A DNA stretch of 64,000 bases from an uncultured Collinsella sp. (GCA_900544875.1 UQWS01000008.1:1-64000); one strand, 5' to 3'. Counted from the first letter of the stretch, positions 27,601-36,322 are shown. Numbers and translations: made by a program. The notes: generated from the letters alone by a model not told the origin.

Positions 27601-28298
27601 ACGTTGAGGCCGACGTAAACGTGACGGTCGAAGGCGTGCTCAAGCACGAGCCCGACGGCACGGGCTGGGCGCACGACGCTCAGAATCACTGGCACGTCTG
27701 CCGCTGCGGCGAGATCATCGACAAGGCTGGGCACACCTTTAAGTGGGTCGTCGACAAGCCGGCGACGGTCGAGGCCAAGGGCAAGAAGGATCAGGAGTGC
27801 ACCGTCTGCGGCGAGAAGGGCAAGACTGAGGAGATCGCGGCGCCCGAGATCATCGACGGCAAGGGTCAGACGATGGTGGTCGACGCCGCCAAGGACCTGA
27901 GCTTCCGCTCGAACGCACCGCTTGAGTTCTTCCAGAAGGTGCTGGTCGACGACAAGGAGGTCGCCGCCGAGAACTACGTGCTCACCGAGGGCTCTACGAT
28001 CGTGACGCTCAAGGCGAGCTTCCTAAAGACACTTGGCGTAGGCGAGCATAAGCTGAGCGTGGTTTCGAGCACGGGCACGGCAGAGACGACCTTCACCGTT
28101 GCCGAGGCTGCCAAGCCCGCTCCTGGCCAGACCGCTACGACTACTACGACCACGACTACGACTTCCAAGCCTAAGAAGAAGGCTGGCAAGGAGACGTTGC
28201 CTGAGTCCGGCGACAGCACGTATGTCATGGCTGGTGCCGTACTCGCAGCCGGTGTAGCAGCTCTGCTGCTGGCGTGGGCCATGAAGCGCGGCGCTTAA
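21654..28298 (+). CDS. Giant LPESG-anchored surface protein with tandem MBG-type modules
   Basis: The 2214-residue protein has a signal peptide (1-33, ending AVASA) and a beta-helix-like N-terminal region (about 35-470) with Asn-rich turns such as CTMNNFHSTRSSS. A run of Ig/MBG-like modules follows (KTYGESDPKFTYDVTSGKL is typical of MBG/YDG repeats). Residues 1105-1565 and 1566-2024 are two copies of one long unit. CxxC-His motifs (CSVCGHESGEVEIP, CKLCGHKLAEVEIP, CTVCGEKG) recur at module borders and could bind zinc. A Thr-rich spacer, LPESG, a membrane helix and KRGA form a sortase signal. ATG 21654 has AAGGGAG upstream. Likely an adhesin or matrix protein; the ligand is unknown. Confidence 0.9.
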   Translation: MKGKKMGMRAVLTRLLGIATVACALVATPAVASAETQVMPDGVKAEVLSLTQANNKPVQITEPGSYVLKTAEGEVTPSLGYTIDAPSATRINPVRVYIDGTVYVNGYTHNSVGQTRWLFNIKQGSNIEFIGVNNPCVSFHDKNGGSQSVSGFLTDRYYDGGYKNASGDISVSLGIGDGSQNFFLSYSSRVNQKVPAISLGSAEGKSTAKFEKLKIQGYVGKSGAVAGNAQEYAVPVRLFREGRSTTGGNTNSFTATFTDCVFYDTSGDFNGAVSVDGNSSFRMPKDGSAVAKLTATFNNCSFSGHNGGGNGENLGVRQTNKSYKSVEASRYYENSSILNTYAVAGVMGVTNATVNLNSCTMNNFHSTRSSSADSTLTVDALNVARSARCNINGGDISRYGARGNTCVVYAAGTLTLSGSPTIASFWKNSHAGDTTTGDGYTEADIATGTAKSLYIPKKKSSDATAPALNLASDLSVRGGDDHVWVSIEETTDSDGVKSRVLGNCESNKIEGVVPDGSSKNDDNSDKYEIVNLKGDLTFRETIHQHEWKVEADGLGVRASCVGPFRNSECEYGKDENGEPKKYLTATYKLSMSKATSSQSTELVYDGCPVKIALNKDGAWNLEQMGVTASDEFTWYQCKSQADAEAYKNGTKLKDAPADAGYYYVVTSFKTASGQTLEGKKAFEISPRRLVRNKNYKFTLKDGGKGAGKYAYDGKEHQPVVESAKFKNGAGEWVDLVEGKDYEISSRSESGLKQTEPGQYECIVIGKGNFTTDGGTTSVLTLKWEIVDVARFDLEVAGFEGAYDGEKHGITVNVKNDPVPADMKIEYCEEGGDWTTKKPTYRNAAEYTTSYRVTASDYLTATGKATVKISKADQKAPTGLVGNNWTTCSSKDGSISGVTKAMEYRRGSSGSYQKITSDGKLTGLTKSGTYHVRFAEDSNHNASADAEVKIEQGPHAVADNAAWKPNGEGSHVKACKYYKKAQERQPCRWKYEIVTPATPEADGVRQKVCRVCNGRWDEEPYTYVDTYKPVIYDLWDGDAYCESVSFDVFDDRDETVTVTDSGKELKAGKDGKYTVKAAEGDAGTEHVIVATDTAGNKETVTIKMYAEHAYEWTIDKQPTITETGSKHGTCSVCGHESGEVEIPALAVKGYSGKYDGKDHSVDASALPEGAVVEYKAANGGWTSVAPSIKDAGSVTVDYRVTIDGATVDGKVTLEVKPCAITVTAQDASKTYGESDPKFTYDVTSGKLVEGESLQGIEIEREDNDNVRDGGYALHLTQPEGANSNYKITFKDGTFTIDKRELSVTWDTTTEFTYDGEEHCPQAKLHNAIEGDDVSAYVDGAKVKAGTYTAKITELTGDDAGNYKLPAEGLTCEFSVKKAPQGAPKVQATAETVSGKSDGKITGVNTKMEWRAKDSGEYQGVPEGVTEIADCAVGTYEVRYRADSDHDASSATEVTVNAGGKLVVTLPAKQVGYTITANPDELDWHGSATLTVGIESGYFTDNDSYAIKVNNAVVAPDARGEFTVQNAESDLVVTVEGVRKHEAVSDEWLSDDNTHWHKCACGDKIDEAEHDFEWVVVKALTATEKGSKQQKCKLCGHKLAEVEIPAAAIVGYSDEYDGAYHTVDATSLPEGATAKYSTDGKNWSPEAPKIKDVGTLTVSYEVTIDGVKAEGKVTLEVKPCAITVTAQDASKTYGEADPVFTWDVTSGKLVAGETLQGLEIERENNDNVRDGGYALQLTQPEGANPNYSITFVDGTFTINQRLLTVAWGTTEFTYDGREHCPEAKLGNVIGKDELGATVEGSQTEAGASYTATLTALTGKAAGNYVLPTEGLTCEFSIKNAAQDAPKVQAEAETVSGRRDGKIAGVNATMEWRAKDAAEYQAVGEGVTELKDLAAGVYEVRYQAKANYDVSSVTEITVAAGRKLVVALPGNQVGYTLTSTATELDWKGSATLAFQLADGYFKGPDFAIKVNGKKVKLTDGAYALADVEADVNVTVEGVLKHEPDGTGWAHDAQNHWHVCRCGEIIDKAGHTFKWVVDKPATVEAKGKKDQECTVCGEKGKTEEIAAPEIIDGKGQTMVVDAAKDLSFRSNAPLEFFQKVLVDDKEVAAENYVLTEGSTIVTLKASFLKTLGVGEHKLSVVSSTGTAETTFTVAEAAKPAPGQTATTTTTTTTTSKPKKKAGKETLPESGDSTYVMAGAVLAAGVAALLLAWAMKRGA
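24966..27725 (+). repeat. 1.38-kb tandem duplication inside the giant surface-protein gene
   Basis: Unit 1 is 24966-26348 (1383 bases) and unit 2 is 26349-27725 (1377 bases); a third, truncated start follows at 27726. Both units keep the same order of blocks, for example gtcaagccgtgcgcgat at 25291 and 26678, and CKLCGH/CSVCGH motifs at the unit starts. The copies have diverged enough to be old, with small in-frame length changes. Confidence 0.85.
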
Positions 28299-28312
28299 CC
28301 GCATGCCAGTCC

Positions 28313-28350
28313 CCAGCGGGTCCGGATCGAGCGATTCGGGCCCGCTTTTG
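28313..28350 (+). terminator. Terminator of the giant surface-protein gene
   Basis: agcggg-tc-cg pairs with cg-gg-cccgct around an 11-base loop, followed by TTTT, 15 bases after the stop codon. Confidence 0.7.
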
Positions 28351-28366
28351 GGGTCTGCCGGAAGCC

Positions 28367-28578
28367 CGGTGGTCAAAAAAGGCCAAATATGAGTACTGTT
28401 ACCAGTTTAGTGGCAGCCAAATGGCCTCCAAAATCGGTGCCAGCGGCCAAAAGTGCATCGATTTTCGTCCTTCAGAGTTGCAATCGGGCTCCAAACAAGG
28501 CGATTTTGCTGCTCTGGACCGGAAAATCGATGCTACCAATTTGGTGACAGTACTCATATTTGGCCTATTTTGACCACC
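28367..28578. repeat. 212-base imperfect palindrome
   Basis: The left end (ggtggtcaaaaaaggccaaa, then tatgagtactgttacca) is mirrored at the right end (tggtgacagtactcata, then tttggcctattttgaccacc). A second mirrored pair lies inside (gcatcgattttcgtcc with ggaccggaaaatcgatgc). The whole element could form one long hairpin. No coding frame is convincing. It lies between the surface-protein terminator and the nad operon. Confidence 0.85.
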
Positions 28579-28610
28579 GCCCCTTGGTCCAGGACAATGC
28601 GGGCCGCTCG

Positions 28611-28680
28611 AATCTTGGGGCGGGTCCATTTTCAACTATCCTCAGCTTGCCAGTTCGAAAATGGACCCGCCCCATGATTG
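28611..28680. repeat. 17-bp perfect inverted repeat with extended arms
   Basis: GGGGCGGGTCCATTTTC (28617-28633) is mirrored exactly at 28657-28673; outer bases aatc and gatt extend the match. It lies about 20 bases upstream of the nad-operon palindrome and has no T-run. Confidence 0.75.
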
Positions 28681-28698
28681 AATCTTTATTTCAACTTT

Positions 28699-28742
28699 AC
28701 ACCTGGCTTTACAGCTGTCTTGTCAGCTGTAAAGTCAGGTGT
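28699..28742. promoter_or_regulatory. Candidate NiaR operator ahead of nadA
   Basis: Nineteen-base arms (28699-28717 starting ACACCTGGCTTTACAG, and 28724-28742) match at 18 of 19 positions around a six-base centre. The gene for a NiaR-type repressor is the last gene of the operon that follows. Such repressors bind palindromic sites before NAD-biosynthesis genes with nicotinic acid as co-repressor. That this palindrome is the site is inference from position and symmetry. Confidence 0.65.
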
Positions 28743-28783
28743 CATACTAAAGCCCCAAGATTCGCCAAAAGAGAGGGGCCTTG

Positions 28784-29809
28784 ATGGCACAGAGCGCGAA
28801 CATGGATGCATCGGAGCTTGCACGCGACATTGCGGCCGGCCTGGCATCGGCAACGACGGCAACGGAGCGCGCGGCACTGGTGCCCGCAGAGCTCGTCGAG
28901 GCCATTCAGCAACTAAAAACCCAACGTGACGCGGTGATTCTGGCGCACTACTATGTGGCGCCCGAGGTCCAAGCCGTTGCCGATTACGTCGGCGACAGCT
29001 TCTACCTGGCAAAGCTTGGCAAAAGCCTGCCGCAGCAGACTATCGTGCTGTGCGGCGTGGAGTTTATGGGCGAGAGCGCCAAGCTGCTCAACCCCACCAA
29101 GACCGTGCTGCTGCCCGAGCCGGGTGCGGACTGTCCCATGGCGCACATGGTCAAGCGCGAGACGGTCGACGCGGCGCGCGCCGAGTACGGCGACGACCTT
29201 GCCGTGGTCTGCTACGTCAACTCGACGGTCGAGATCAAGAGCTGGAGTGATGTGTGCGTCACCAGCTCCAACGCCGTCAAGATCGTGTCCGAGCTGCCGC
29301 AGCAGCATGTCCTGTTCATCCCCGATCAAAACCTGGGCCGCTTCGTAGCCGAGCAGGTGCCCCAAAAGCACGTCATCCTCAACAACGGCTACTGCCCGCG
29401 TCATCACATCATCACCGTCGAGCAGATCGTCGACGCGCAGGAGGCGCACCCCGACGCGCTCGTGCTAGCGCACCCCGAGTGCAAGGCCGACGTCCTGGCT
29501 GAGGCCGACTACATCGGGTCTACTGCCGGCATCATCAAGTATGCCGAGGAGTCGGACGCGAGCGAGTTCATCATCGTGACGGTCCGCGGCGTGCTCTACG
29601 AGCTCGAGCGCCGCTGCCAGGGCACCGGCAAGAAGTTCTACTTCCCCGCGGTGCAGCCCACCTGCGTCAACATGGATCTCATCACGCTCGAAAAGCTCGT
29701 GCGCTGCCTGGAGACGGGCGAGGGCGAGGTGCAGATCGGCGTGTCGGACGAGGCCGCCGACCAGGCCAAGCTCACGCTCGATCGTATGCTCGAGTACGCA
29801 GCACGCTAG
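28784..29809 (+). CDS. nadA: Quinolinate synthase NadA
   Basis: NadA (341 residues) condenses iminoaspartate with dihydroxyacetone phosphate to quinolinate on a labile 4Fe-4S cluster. Family features are LAHYYVAPEVQAVADYVGDS, the cysteine in VLCGVEFMGE, YVNSTVEIK, PDQNLGRF, HPEC, and the late cysteine of PAVQPTCVNM. A ribosome site AGAGGGG lies just before the adjacent TTG-ATG; the ATG at 28784 is preferred. The first 40 residues, Ala/Thr-rich, are longer than the family core. It is the first gene of nadA-nadB-nadC-niaR. Confidence 0.95.
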   Translation: MAQSANMDASELARDIAAGLASATTATERAALVPAELVEAIQQLKTQRDAVILAHYYVAPEVQAVADYVGDSFYLAKLGKSLPQQTIVLCGVEFMGESAKLLNPTKTVLLPEPGADCPMAHMVKRETVDAARAEYGDDLAVVCYVNSTVEIKSWSDVCVTSSNAVKIVSELPQQHVLFIPDQNLGRFVAEQVPQKHVILNNGYCPRHHIITVEQIVDAQEAHPDALVLAHPECKADVLAEADYIGSTAGIIKYAEESDASEFIIVTVRGVLYELERRCQGTGKKFYFPAVQPTCVNMDLITLEKLVRCLETGEGEVQIGVSDEAADQAKLTLDRMLEYAAR

Positions 29810-29813
29810 AACA

Positions 29814-29845
29814 ATGTGGCATGAGGGATGGTCCCTTATGTCACA
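29814..29845. repeat. Hairpin between nadA and nadB
   Basis: The bases atgtggcatgaggga face tcccttatgtcacat with one G-U pair and one mismatch, and a two-base centre. The hairpin occupies the gap after the nadA stop codon and before the nadB ribosome site, so it may adjust the ratio of the two proteins. Confidence 0.65.
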
Positions 29846-29864
29846 TTCAAGGGAGAGGATTCCT

Positions 29865-31241
29865 GTGGAAACCAAGCAATACCCCGACATGGAGTGCGAC
29901 GTTGTCATTGCCGGCTGCGGCGTAGCGGGCCTGTACGCGGCCCTCAACCTGCCGACAAGCACGCGCGTGATCATGCTCTCCAAGGGCGCCGTTGACGAGT
30001 GCGATTCGATGCTCGCGCAGGGCGGCATCTGTGTGCTGCCCGAAGGCTCGGACTACGATGCCTTCTTTGAGGACACCATGCACGCCGGTCATTACGAGAA
30101 CCGCCGTGAGAGCGTCGACATCATGATCCGTTCGAGCCGCTCGGTCATCAATGACCTGCTGGCCATGGGCGTGGACTTTGAGCGCAAGGCCGACGGCAGC
30201 CTCGACTTTACCCGCGAGGGCGCGCACAGTCGCCCGCGCATTGCCTTCCATGCCGACATTACGGGCAAGGAGATCACGACCAAGCTGCTCCAGGCCGTGC
30301 GCAAGCTGGATAACGTGCAGATTCTGGAGCACGTGGCCATGACCGACATCCTGACTGCCGAGCGCGATGGGGCCACGGTGTGCACTGGTGTCGTCGCTGT
30401 TGCCGTGGACGAGGACGATTCAGCTCGCCCCGCCGACGAGTTGGCAAATGCCGCCGAGGGCGTGCATGCCGGCGAGCCATTTAAGATCCATGCCCGCCAC
30501 ACGCTGTGGGCAACGGGCGGCATCGGCGGCGTATACGACCACTCGACCAACTATCCGCAGCTCACGGGCGATGCCTGCTATATCGCTCAGGAGCATGGCA
30601 TTAAGATGGAGCACTTGGACTACGTGCAGATCCACCCCACGGGACTGTTCTCGCCGCAGCCAGGCCGCACCTTCCTGATCAGCGAGAGCTGCCGCGGCGA
30701 GGGCGCAGTTTTACTCAACGCCGCCGGCGAACGCTTTACTGACGAGCTTCAGCCGCGCGATGTGGTCGCTGCCGCTATTCGCGAGCAGATGAAGCTCGAC
30801 GGCACCGAGCACGAGTGGCTGAGCTTTGCCCCCGTCGAGCACGACGTGGTGACCGGGCACTTTGCCAACATCCGCGCGCGCTGCTTGGAGGACGGCCGCG
30901 ACATCTTGGACGAGCCCATTCCCGTTACGCCCACGCAGCACTACTTTATGGGCGGCGTGTGGGTCGATAAGGACGGTCGTACTTCGATGCCCGAGCTCTA
31001 TGCCGCGGGCGAGACAGCCTGCAACGGCGTTCACGGCAAGAATCGCCTGGCTTCTAACAGCCTGCTCGAGGCGCTGGTCTGGGGTCGCCGTGCCGCCTGG
31101 TACATGCGTACCGGCGAGTCGCTGGCCGTGGAGCAGGCGGGCGAACCCGCGCTCGATGGCCGCCATCGCGCTCTGAGCGCTGACGCCTTGGCAATCGATG
31201 ATTTGGCCCGTGCCGCCGGCACGCAGGCCGTGGAGGAGTAG
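29865..31241 (+). CDS. nadB: L-aspartate oxidase NadB
   Basis: NadB (458 residues from this start) oxidises L-aspartate to iminoaspartate, the substrate of NadA, using FAD. The FAD-binding start is CDVVIAGCGVAGLYAALNL. Substrate-site motifs of the succinate dehydrogenase/aspartate oxidase family are AQGGICV, HPTGL, SESCRGEGAVLLN and GGVWVDKDGRTS; the C-terminal GLYAAGE-like block reads LYAAGETACNGVHGKNRLASNSL. GTG 29865 is chosen because GGGAGAGG stands about six bases upstream and the upstream ATGs at 29814 and 29838 lie in a hairpin; those would add 17 or 9 residues. The C-terminal helical domain is shorter than in E. coli NadB. Confidence 0.9.
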   Translation: METKQYPDMECDVVIAGCGVAGLYAALNLPTSTRVIMLSKGAVDECDSMLAQGGICVLPEGSDYDAFFEDTMHAGHYENRRESVDIMIRSSRSVINDLLAMGVDFERKADGSLDFTREGAHSRPRIAFHADITGKEITTKLLQAVRKLDNVQILEHVAMTDILTAERDGATVCTGVVAVAVDEDDSARPADELANAAEGVHAGEPFKIHARHTLWATGGIGGVYDHSTNYPQLTGDACYIAQEHGIKMEHLDYVQIHPTGLFSPQPGRTFLISESCRGEGAVLLNAAGERFTDELQPRDVVAAAIREQMKLDGTEHEWLSFAPVEHDVVTGHFANIRARCLEDGRDILDEPIPVTPTQHYFMGGVWVDKDGRTSMPELYAAGETACNGVHGKNRLASNSLLEALVWGRRAAWYMRTGESLAVEQAGEPALDGRHRALSADALAIDDLARAAGTQAVEE

Positions 31242-31244
31242 ACC

Positions 31245-32105
31245 ATGAATCCCATTACCATGAAGCTCGTCGTCGATGATCTGATTATGCAGGCCCTGCG
31301 CGAGGACATCACGTTTGAGGACGTGAGCACGGCGAGCGTGTGTCCCACGGCGCGCCCCGCTACGGTGGAGCTCATCGCCAAGGCCGATGGCATCATCGCC
31401 GGTCTGGATGTGTTTGCCCGCACCTTTGAGCTGCTGGATTCGCAGAGCTCGGTGCTGTTTGATGTTGCCGACGGTGACGAGGTGCACGCCGGCGACCATG
31501 TGGGTCAGGTGCGCGGCGACGCGCGCGTGCTGCTTTCGGGCGAGCGCGTGGCACTCAACTACCTGCAGCGCATGAGCGGCATCGCTACCTACACGCACCA
31601 GATGGCCGCGGCGCTCGAGGGAACCAAGACCGTGCTCGTCGACACACGCAAGACCACGCCGGGCATGCGCGTGTTCGAGAAGGCCGCGGTCGAGATCGGC
31701 GGCGGCAGCAACCACCGTTACAACCTGTCGACGGCCGTCATGCTCAAGGACAACCATATCGACGCCGCCGGTGGCGTGGCACGCGCGATCGAGATGGCTC
31801 GCGCCCACGCGTCGTTTACCACGACGGTCGAGATTGAGTGCGAGAACCTGGACATGGTGCGCGAGGCCGTGGAGGCCGGTGCCGATATCATTATGCTCGA
31901 CAACATGACCCACGGCGACATGGCTGCCGCGATCGAGCTTATCGCCGGCCGCGCCAAGACCGAGTGCTCGGGCAACGTGGACGCGAGCAATATTCGCGCG
32001 CTTGCCGACCTGGGCGTCGACTTTATTAGCTCGGGAGCGCTGACGCACTCTGCGCCGATTCTCGACCTCTCGCTTAAGCACCTGCGTCTGTTGGACGGTA
32101 AATAA
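31245..32105 (+). CDS. nadC: Nicotinate-nucleotide pyrophosphorylase NadC
   Basis: NadC (286 residues) turns quinolinate and PRPP into nicotinate mononucleotide with loss of CO2. Motifs are REDITFEDVST, ALNYLQRMSGIAT, DTRKTTPGMR, the GGGSNHRYNLSTAVMLKDNH block with substrate-binding Arg, His and Lys, and VEIECENLD. GGAGGA inside the nadB end serves as ribosome site, and the ATG is three bases after the nadB stop. Its TAA stop overlaps the niaR ATG (TAATG). Confidence 0.95.
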   Translation: MNPITMKLVVDDLIMQALREDITFEDVSTASVCPTARPATVELIAKADGIIAGLDVFARTFELLDSQSSVLFDVADGDEVHAGDHVGQVRGDARVLLSGERVALNYLQRMSGIATYTHQMAAALEGTKTVLVDTRKTTPGMRVFEKAAVEIGGGSNHRYNLSTAVMLKDNHIDAAGGVARAIEMARAHASFTTTVEIECENLDMVREAVEAGADIIMLDNMTHGDMAAAIELIAGRAKTECSGNVDASNIRALADLGVDFISSGALTHSAPILDLSLKHLRLLDGK

Positions 32106-32650
32106 TGGACGCCCGCGAGCGTCGCCGTTCCATCATGGGCGTGCTCGAGGAAGCCACGGGGCCCGTTTCGGGCAGCGCGCTTGCCCGCGAGGTTGGCGTG
32201 AGCCGTCAGGTCGTGGTTCAGGACATTGCCCTGCTGCGCGCCGATGGGCACGATATCGTGGCGACCAATCGCGGCTACGTGCTGCAGGAGGCCCCCAGCA
32301 GCCCCGCCGTGCCCACGCGCTTGGTCAAGGTTCGCCACAGCGTGGAGCAGGCAGGCGATGAGCTCACGAGTATCGTCGACGCCGGAGGCGCCGTGCTCAA
32401 CGTGATCGTCAATCACCGCGTGTACGGTAAGATCACGGCCGACCTGGACATTCGCAATCGTCGCGATGTTGAGCGCTACCTGCACGATATCGAGAGCGGC
32501 AAGAGCTTTCCGCTACTAACGGTGACGAGTGGTTACCACTTCCATCGCATCGCGGCGGAGGACGAGCAGACCCTCGACGAGATCGAGGCCATGCTCAAAG
32601 AGAAAGGCTACCTTGCCGATTTAATGCCCTACGAGGATGATTTGTCCTAG
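32105..32650 (+). CDS. niaR: NiaR-type transcriptional repressor of NAD synthesis
   Basis: The 181-residue protein has a winged helix-turn-helix of the HTH_11 type (residues 5-60, with SGSALAREVGVSRQVVVQDI). The C-terminal 3H domain (about 75-175) has its three histidines in HSVEQAGDEL, NHRVYGKITADL and SGYHFHRIA. Proteins of this type bind metal and nicotinic acid and repress NAD synthesis and niacin uptake genes. Its place at the end of nadABC, overlapping nadC by one base, points to autoregulation through the palindrome at 28699-28742. Confidence 0.9.
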   Translation: MDARERRRSIMGVLEEATGPVSGSALAREVGVSRQVVVQDIALLRADGHDIVATNRGYVLQEAPSSPAVPTRLVKVRHSVEQAGDELTSIVDAGGAVLNVIVNHRVYGKITADLDIRNRRDVERYLHDIESGKSFPLLTVTSGYHFHRIAAEDEQTLDEIEAMLKEKGYLADLMPYEDDLS

Positions 32651-32684
32651 CCCGACACCGTCCCAAATTAGCTGCCCACGAATG

Positions 32685-32726
32685 AAAAAAAGGAGGCCTC
32701 CGCGGCGATGCGGAGGCCTCCTTTTT
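32685..32726. terminator. Bidirectional terminator between niaR and the ferredoxin gene
   Basis: Arms aaaggaggcctccgc and gcggaggcctccttt around a six-base loop, with an A-run before and a T-run after, so it works for both converging genes. Confidence 0.9.
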
Positions 32727-32765
32727 GTGCACGGTGTACTTGTGAGTGTGCAAGTGGGGGAGTTG

Positions 32766-32951
32766 TTACTCCTCGACGATCTCGGTGATCGCGCCAGCGG
32801 GGCAAGCGTCCTGGCAAGCGCCACAGGCGACGCAGGAGTCCTCGTCAGCGACGGTGGCGACGTCCTGGAGCTCCAGAACGCCAGCGGGGCAGGAGTCGAC
32901 GCAAACGCCACAAGCGATGCACTCGTCGGCATCAATTACGGGATGAGCCAT
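32766..32951 (-). CDS. 2[4Fe-4S] ferredoxin
   Basis: The 61-residue protein has two full cluster motifs, CIACGVCVDSCPAG and CVACGACQDACPAG, as in clostridial-type ferredoxins. It would carry low-potential electrons for anaerobic oxidoreductases. The start at 32951 has GAGAGGAAA upstream and yields a normal-size ferredoxin; the longer frame to 33017 is not needed. It is a single gene, divergent from the dnaK operon. Confidence 0.95.
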   Translation of the reverse strand: MAHPVIDADECIACGVCVDSCPAGVLELQDVATVADEDSCVACGACQDACPAGAITEIVEE

Positions 32952-33170
32952 GGTAGTTTCCTCTCTGTTGACCGACGCTACAGGCGATGTGCGTCGGTGT
33001 GATTCGGGCAAAAACATACCACGGGAGCGACCGTTTGCAATACCCTCTGACCGGCATCTTCATACCGTTCGCCGAGTATGCCACGGCTTACTAAAAAACA
33101 TGCAGGTGAGGCCGCTGAGCTGCGCAAATGTTAGCTTTAGGTGACTTAAAATATAGGGCGATTGAGCGTG

Positions 33171-33287
33171 CTTGCGGAAAGCACATCCCGTTATTTGGCC
33201 GAAAACCGGGTCGCAGTTTCCGGTTGGACCCGCTAGCGGAAACTGCGACCCGGTATCAGCTCTCAAACCGGGACGAGCTTTCCGCAA
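33171..33287. repeat. Two nested GGAAA/TTTCC hairpins (family B), cluster 2
   Basis: The outer arms (CTTGCGGAAAGC at 33171 and GCTTTCCGCAAG ending 33287) and the inner arms (CCGGGTCGCAGTTTCC at 33207-33222 and its exact mirror at 33236-33251) make the cluster a single palindrome built of two family B units. It lies between the ferredoxin and dnaK genes. The bases 33288-33410 are AT-richer with no gene seen; tagatctcaatagatctgcc holds a short direct repeat. Confidence 0.8.
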
Positions 33288-33410
33288 GGCAGCCCTAGGC
33301 GCCCCCGGACGCAAACCTCAGTCAACTCTACATAGATCTCAATAGATCTGCCGAGAACTCAAACAGTGCATTTACCTGCGCATTTGAGAACCTAAACTCT
33401 CAGAGATAAG

Positions 33411-33445
33411 AAATCTTATATGAATTGACTTAGATTTTGTATATT
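33411..33445 (+). promoter_or_regulatory. Palindrome and -10 box ahead of dnaK (candidate HspR operator)
   Basis: AAATCTTA (33411-33418), 11 bases, TTAGATTT (33430-33437), followed by a possible -10 box TATATT (33440-33445). The same palindrome with the same 11-base spacing lies before clpB at 42717-42743, also with a TATA-like box right after it. The arms differ from the classical HAIR site (CTTGAGT-N7-ACTCAAG), which I do not find intact at either promoter. HspR is encoded at the end of this cluster. Confidence 0.65.
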
Positions 33446-33546
33446 CCGGCCCATAAGGGGATACACTACATCCTGAAAGACAAGCCGAAGCACCGCGCGG
33501 CAGACCGCCGAGGCGGCGCGAACGCACAAGAGAGAGGGAATTTCTA

Positions 33547-35439
<1,893 letters not shown>

Positions 35440-35441
35440 TC

Positions 35442-36284
35442 ATGTCCGCCCGTAAAGCTCGCACGGAGGCGGCTGCCACCAGCGCCGCCCCCGTTGACTC
35501 TGAGGAGAAGGACGTGAAGATTCCCGTAGAGGCCGTCGACGATACCGAGGCCAACGAGGCCGAGGCCGCCGAGGCTGCCGAGAACCAGGTAGAGGATTCC
35601 AACAAGGAGGCGACGATGACCGAGGACGAGATGGTGGAAGCTGCTATCCGCGCCGGTGAGGAAGCCGCCGACAACGACTTTAAGCTCAAGTTCGAGCAGG
35701 CCCAAAAGGAGCTTGCCGACGTGCGCCGCGAGCTCGATGCTGCGGCAGAGGCCCAGAAGGCCGCCGAGGATAAGGCAAAGGACGCCACCGAGCGTACCGC
35801 CCGTCTGCAGGCCGACTGGGAGAACTTCCGTCGCCGCACCGCCAACGAGCGCATCGCCGAGCGCGAGCGCGCGACCGAGAAGCTCGTCACCGCGCTGCTG
35901 CCGGTGGTCGACGATATCGAGCGCGCGATCGACCATGCCCGCAGCCAGGAGCTCGCCGACGACTTTAAGCAGTTCGTCGACGGCGTTGACGCGGTGCATG
36001 CCAAGCTGCTCGATGTGTTTGCTCACGAGGGCGTTGAGCCCATCGACCCCAAGGGCGAGGCGTTCGATCCGCTCGAGCACCAGGCTGTGGGCCGCGTCGA
36101 GGACGCATCGCAGTACGACGAGACCGTCAACGATGTGTACCAGAAGGGCTACCGCATGGCGGATCGCATTCTGCGCTCCGCGATGGTGACGGTGACCTAC
36201 GGTGGCGAGAAGCGCCCCGCACCGGAGCCCGAAGCGGCGCCCGAGGATGCTGCGGCCGATACGGCCGAGAGCACCGAGGAGTAA
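35442..36284 (+). CDS. grpE: Nucleotide exchange factor GrpE
   Basis: The 280-residue protein is longer than usual GrpE (about 200). About 85 acidic, low-complexity residues precede the long coiled coil (about 85-140, ending LQADWENFRRRT). The GrpE beta-wing core follows (about 150-250, with EGVEPIDPKGEAFDPLEHQAV and VYQKGYRMADRILRSAMV). It releases ADP from DnaK. The ATG stands two bases after the dnaK stop. A later ATG (35616) would give a more standard length, but the first ATG is tightly coupled and GAGG in the dnaK end supports it. Confidence 0.93.
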   Translation: MSARKARTEAAATSAAPVDSEEKDVKIPVEAVDDTEANEAEAAEAAENQVEDSNKEATMTEDEMVEAAIRAGEEAADNDFKLKFEQAQKELADVRRELDAAAEAQKAAEDKAKDATERTARLQADWENFRRRTANERIAERERATEKLVTALLPVVDDIERAIDHARSQELADDFKQFVDGVDAVHAKLLDVFAHEGVEPIDPKGEAFDPLEHQAVGRVEDASQYDETVNDVYQKGYRMADRILRSAMVTVTYGGEKRPAPEPEAAPEDAAADTAESTEE

Positions 36285-36290
36285 TTGAGA

Positions 36291-36322
36291 AGGGCCCCGG
36301 GGCAACACCCGGGGCCCTTTCT
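36291..36322 (+). terminator. Hairpin between grpE and dnaJ
   Basis: Twelve-base perfect arms aagggccccggg / cccggggccctt with a five-base loop, followed by TTTCT, seven bases past grpE. A partial terminator that would lower dnaJ-hspR relative to dnaK-grpE. Confidence 0.7.

Noticed and set aside
33362..33410. Classical HAIR site (CTTGAGT-N7-ACTCAAG) before dnaK
   Set aside because: The bases tttgag and actctcag near 33382-33402 only loosely resemble it, and there is no counterpart before clpB.
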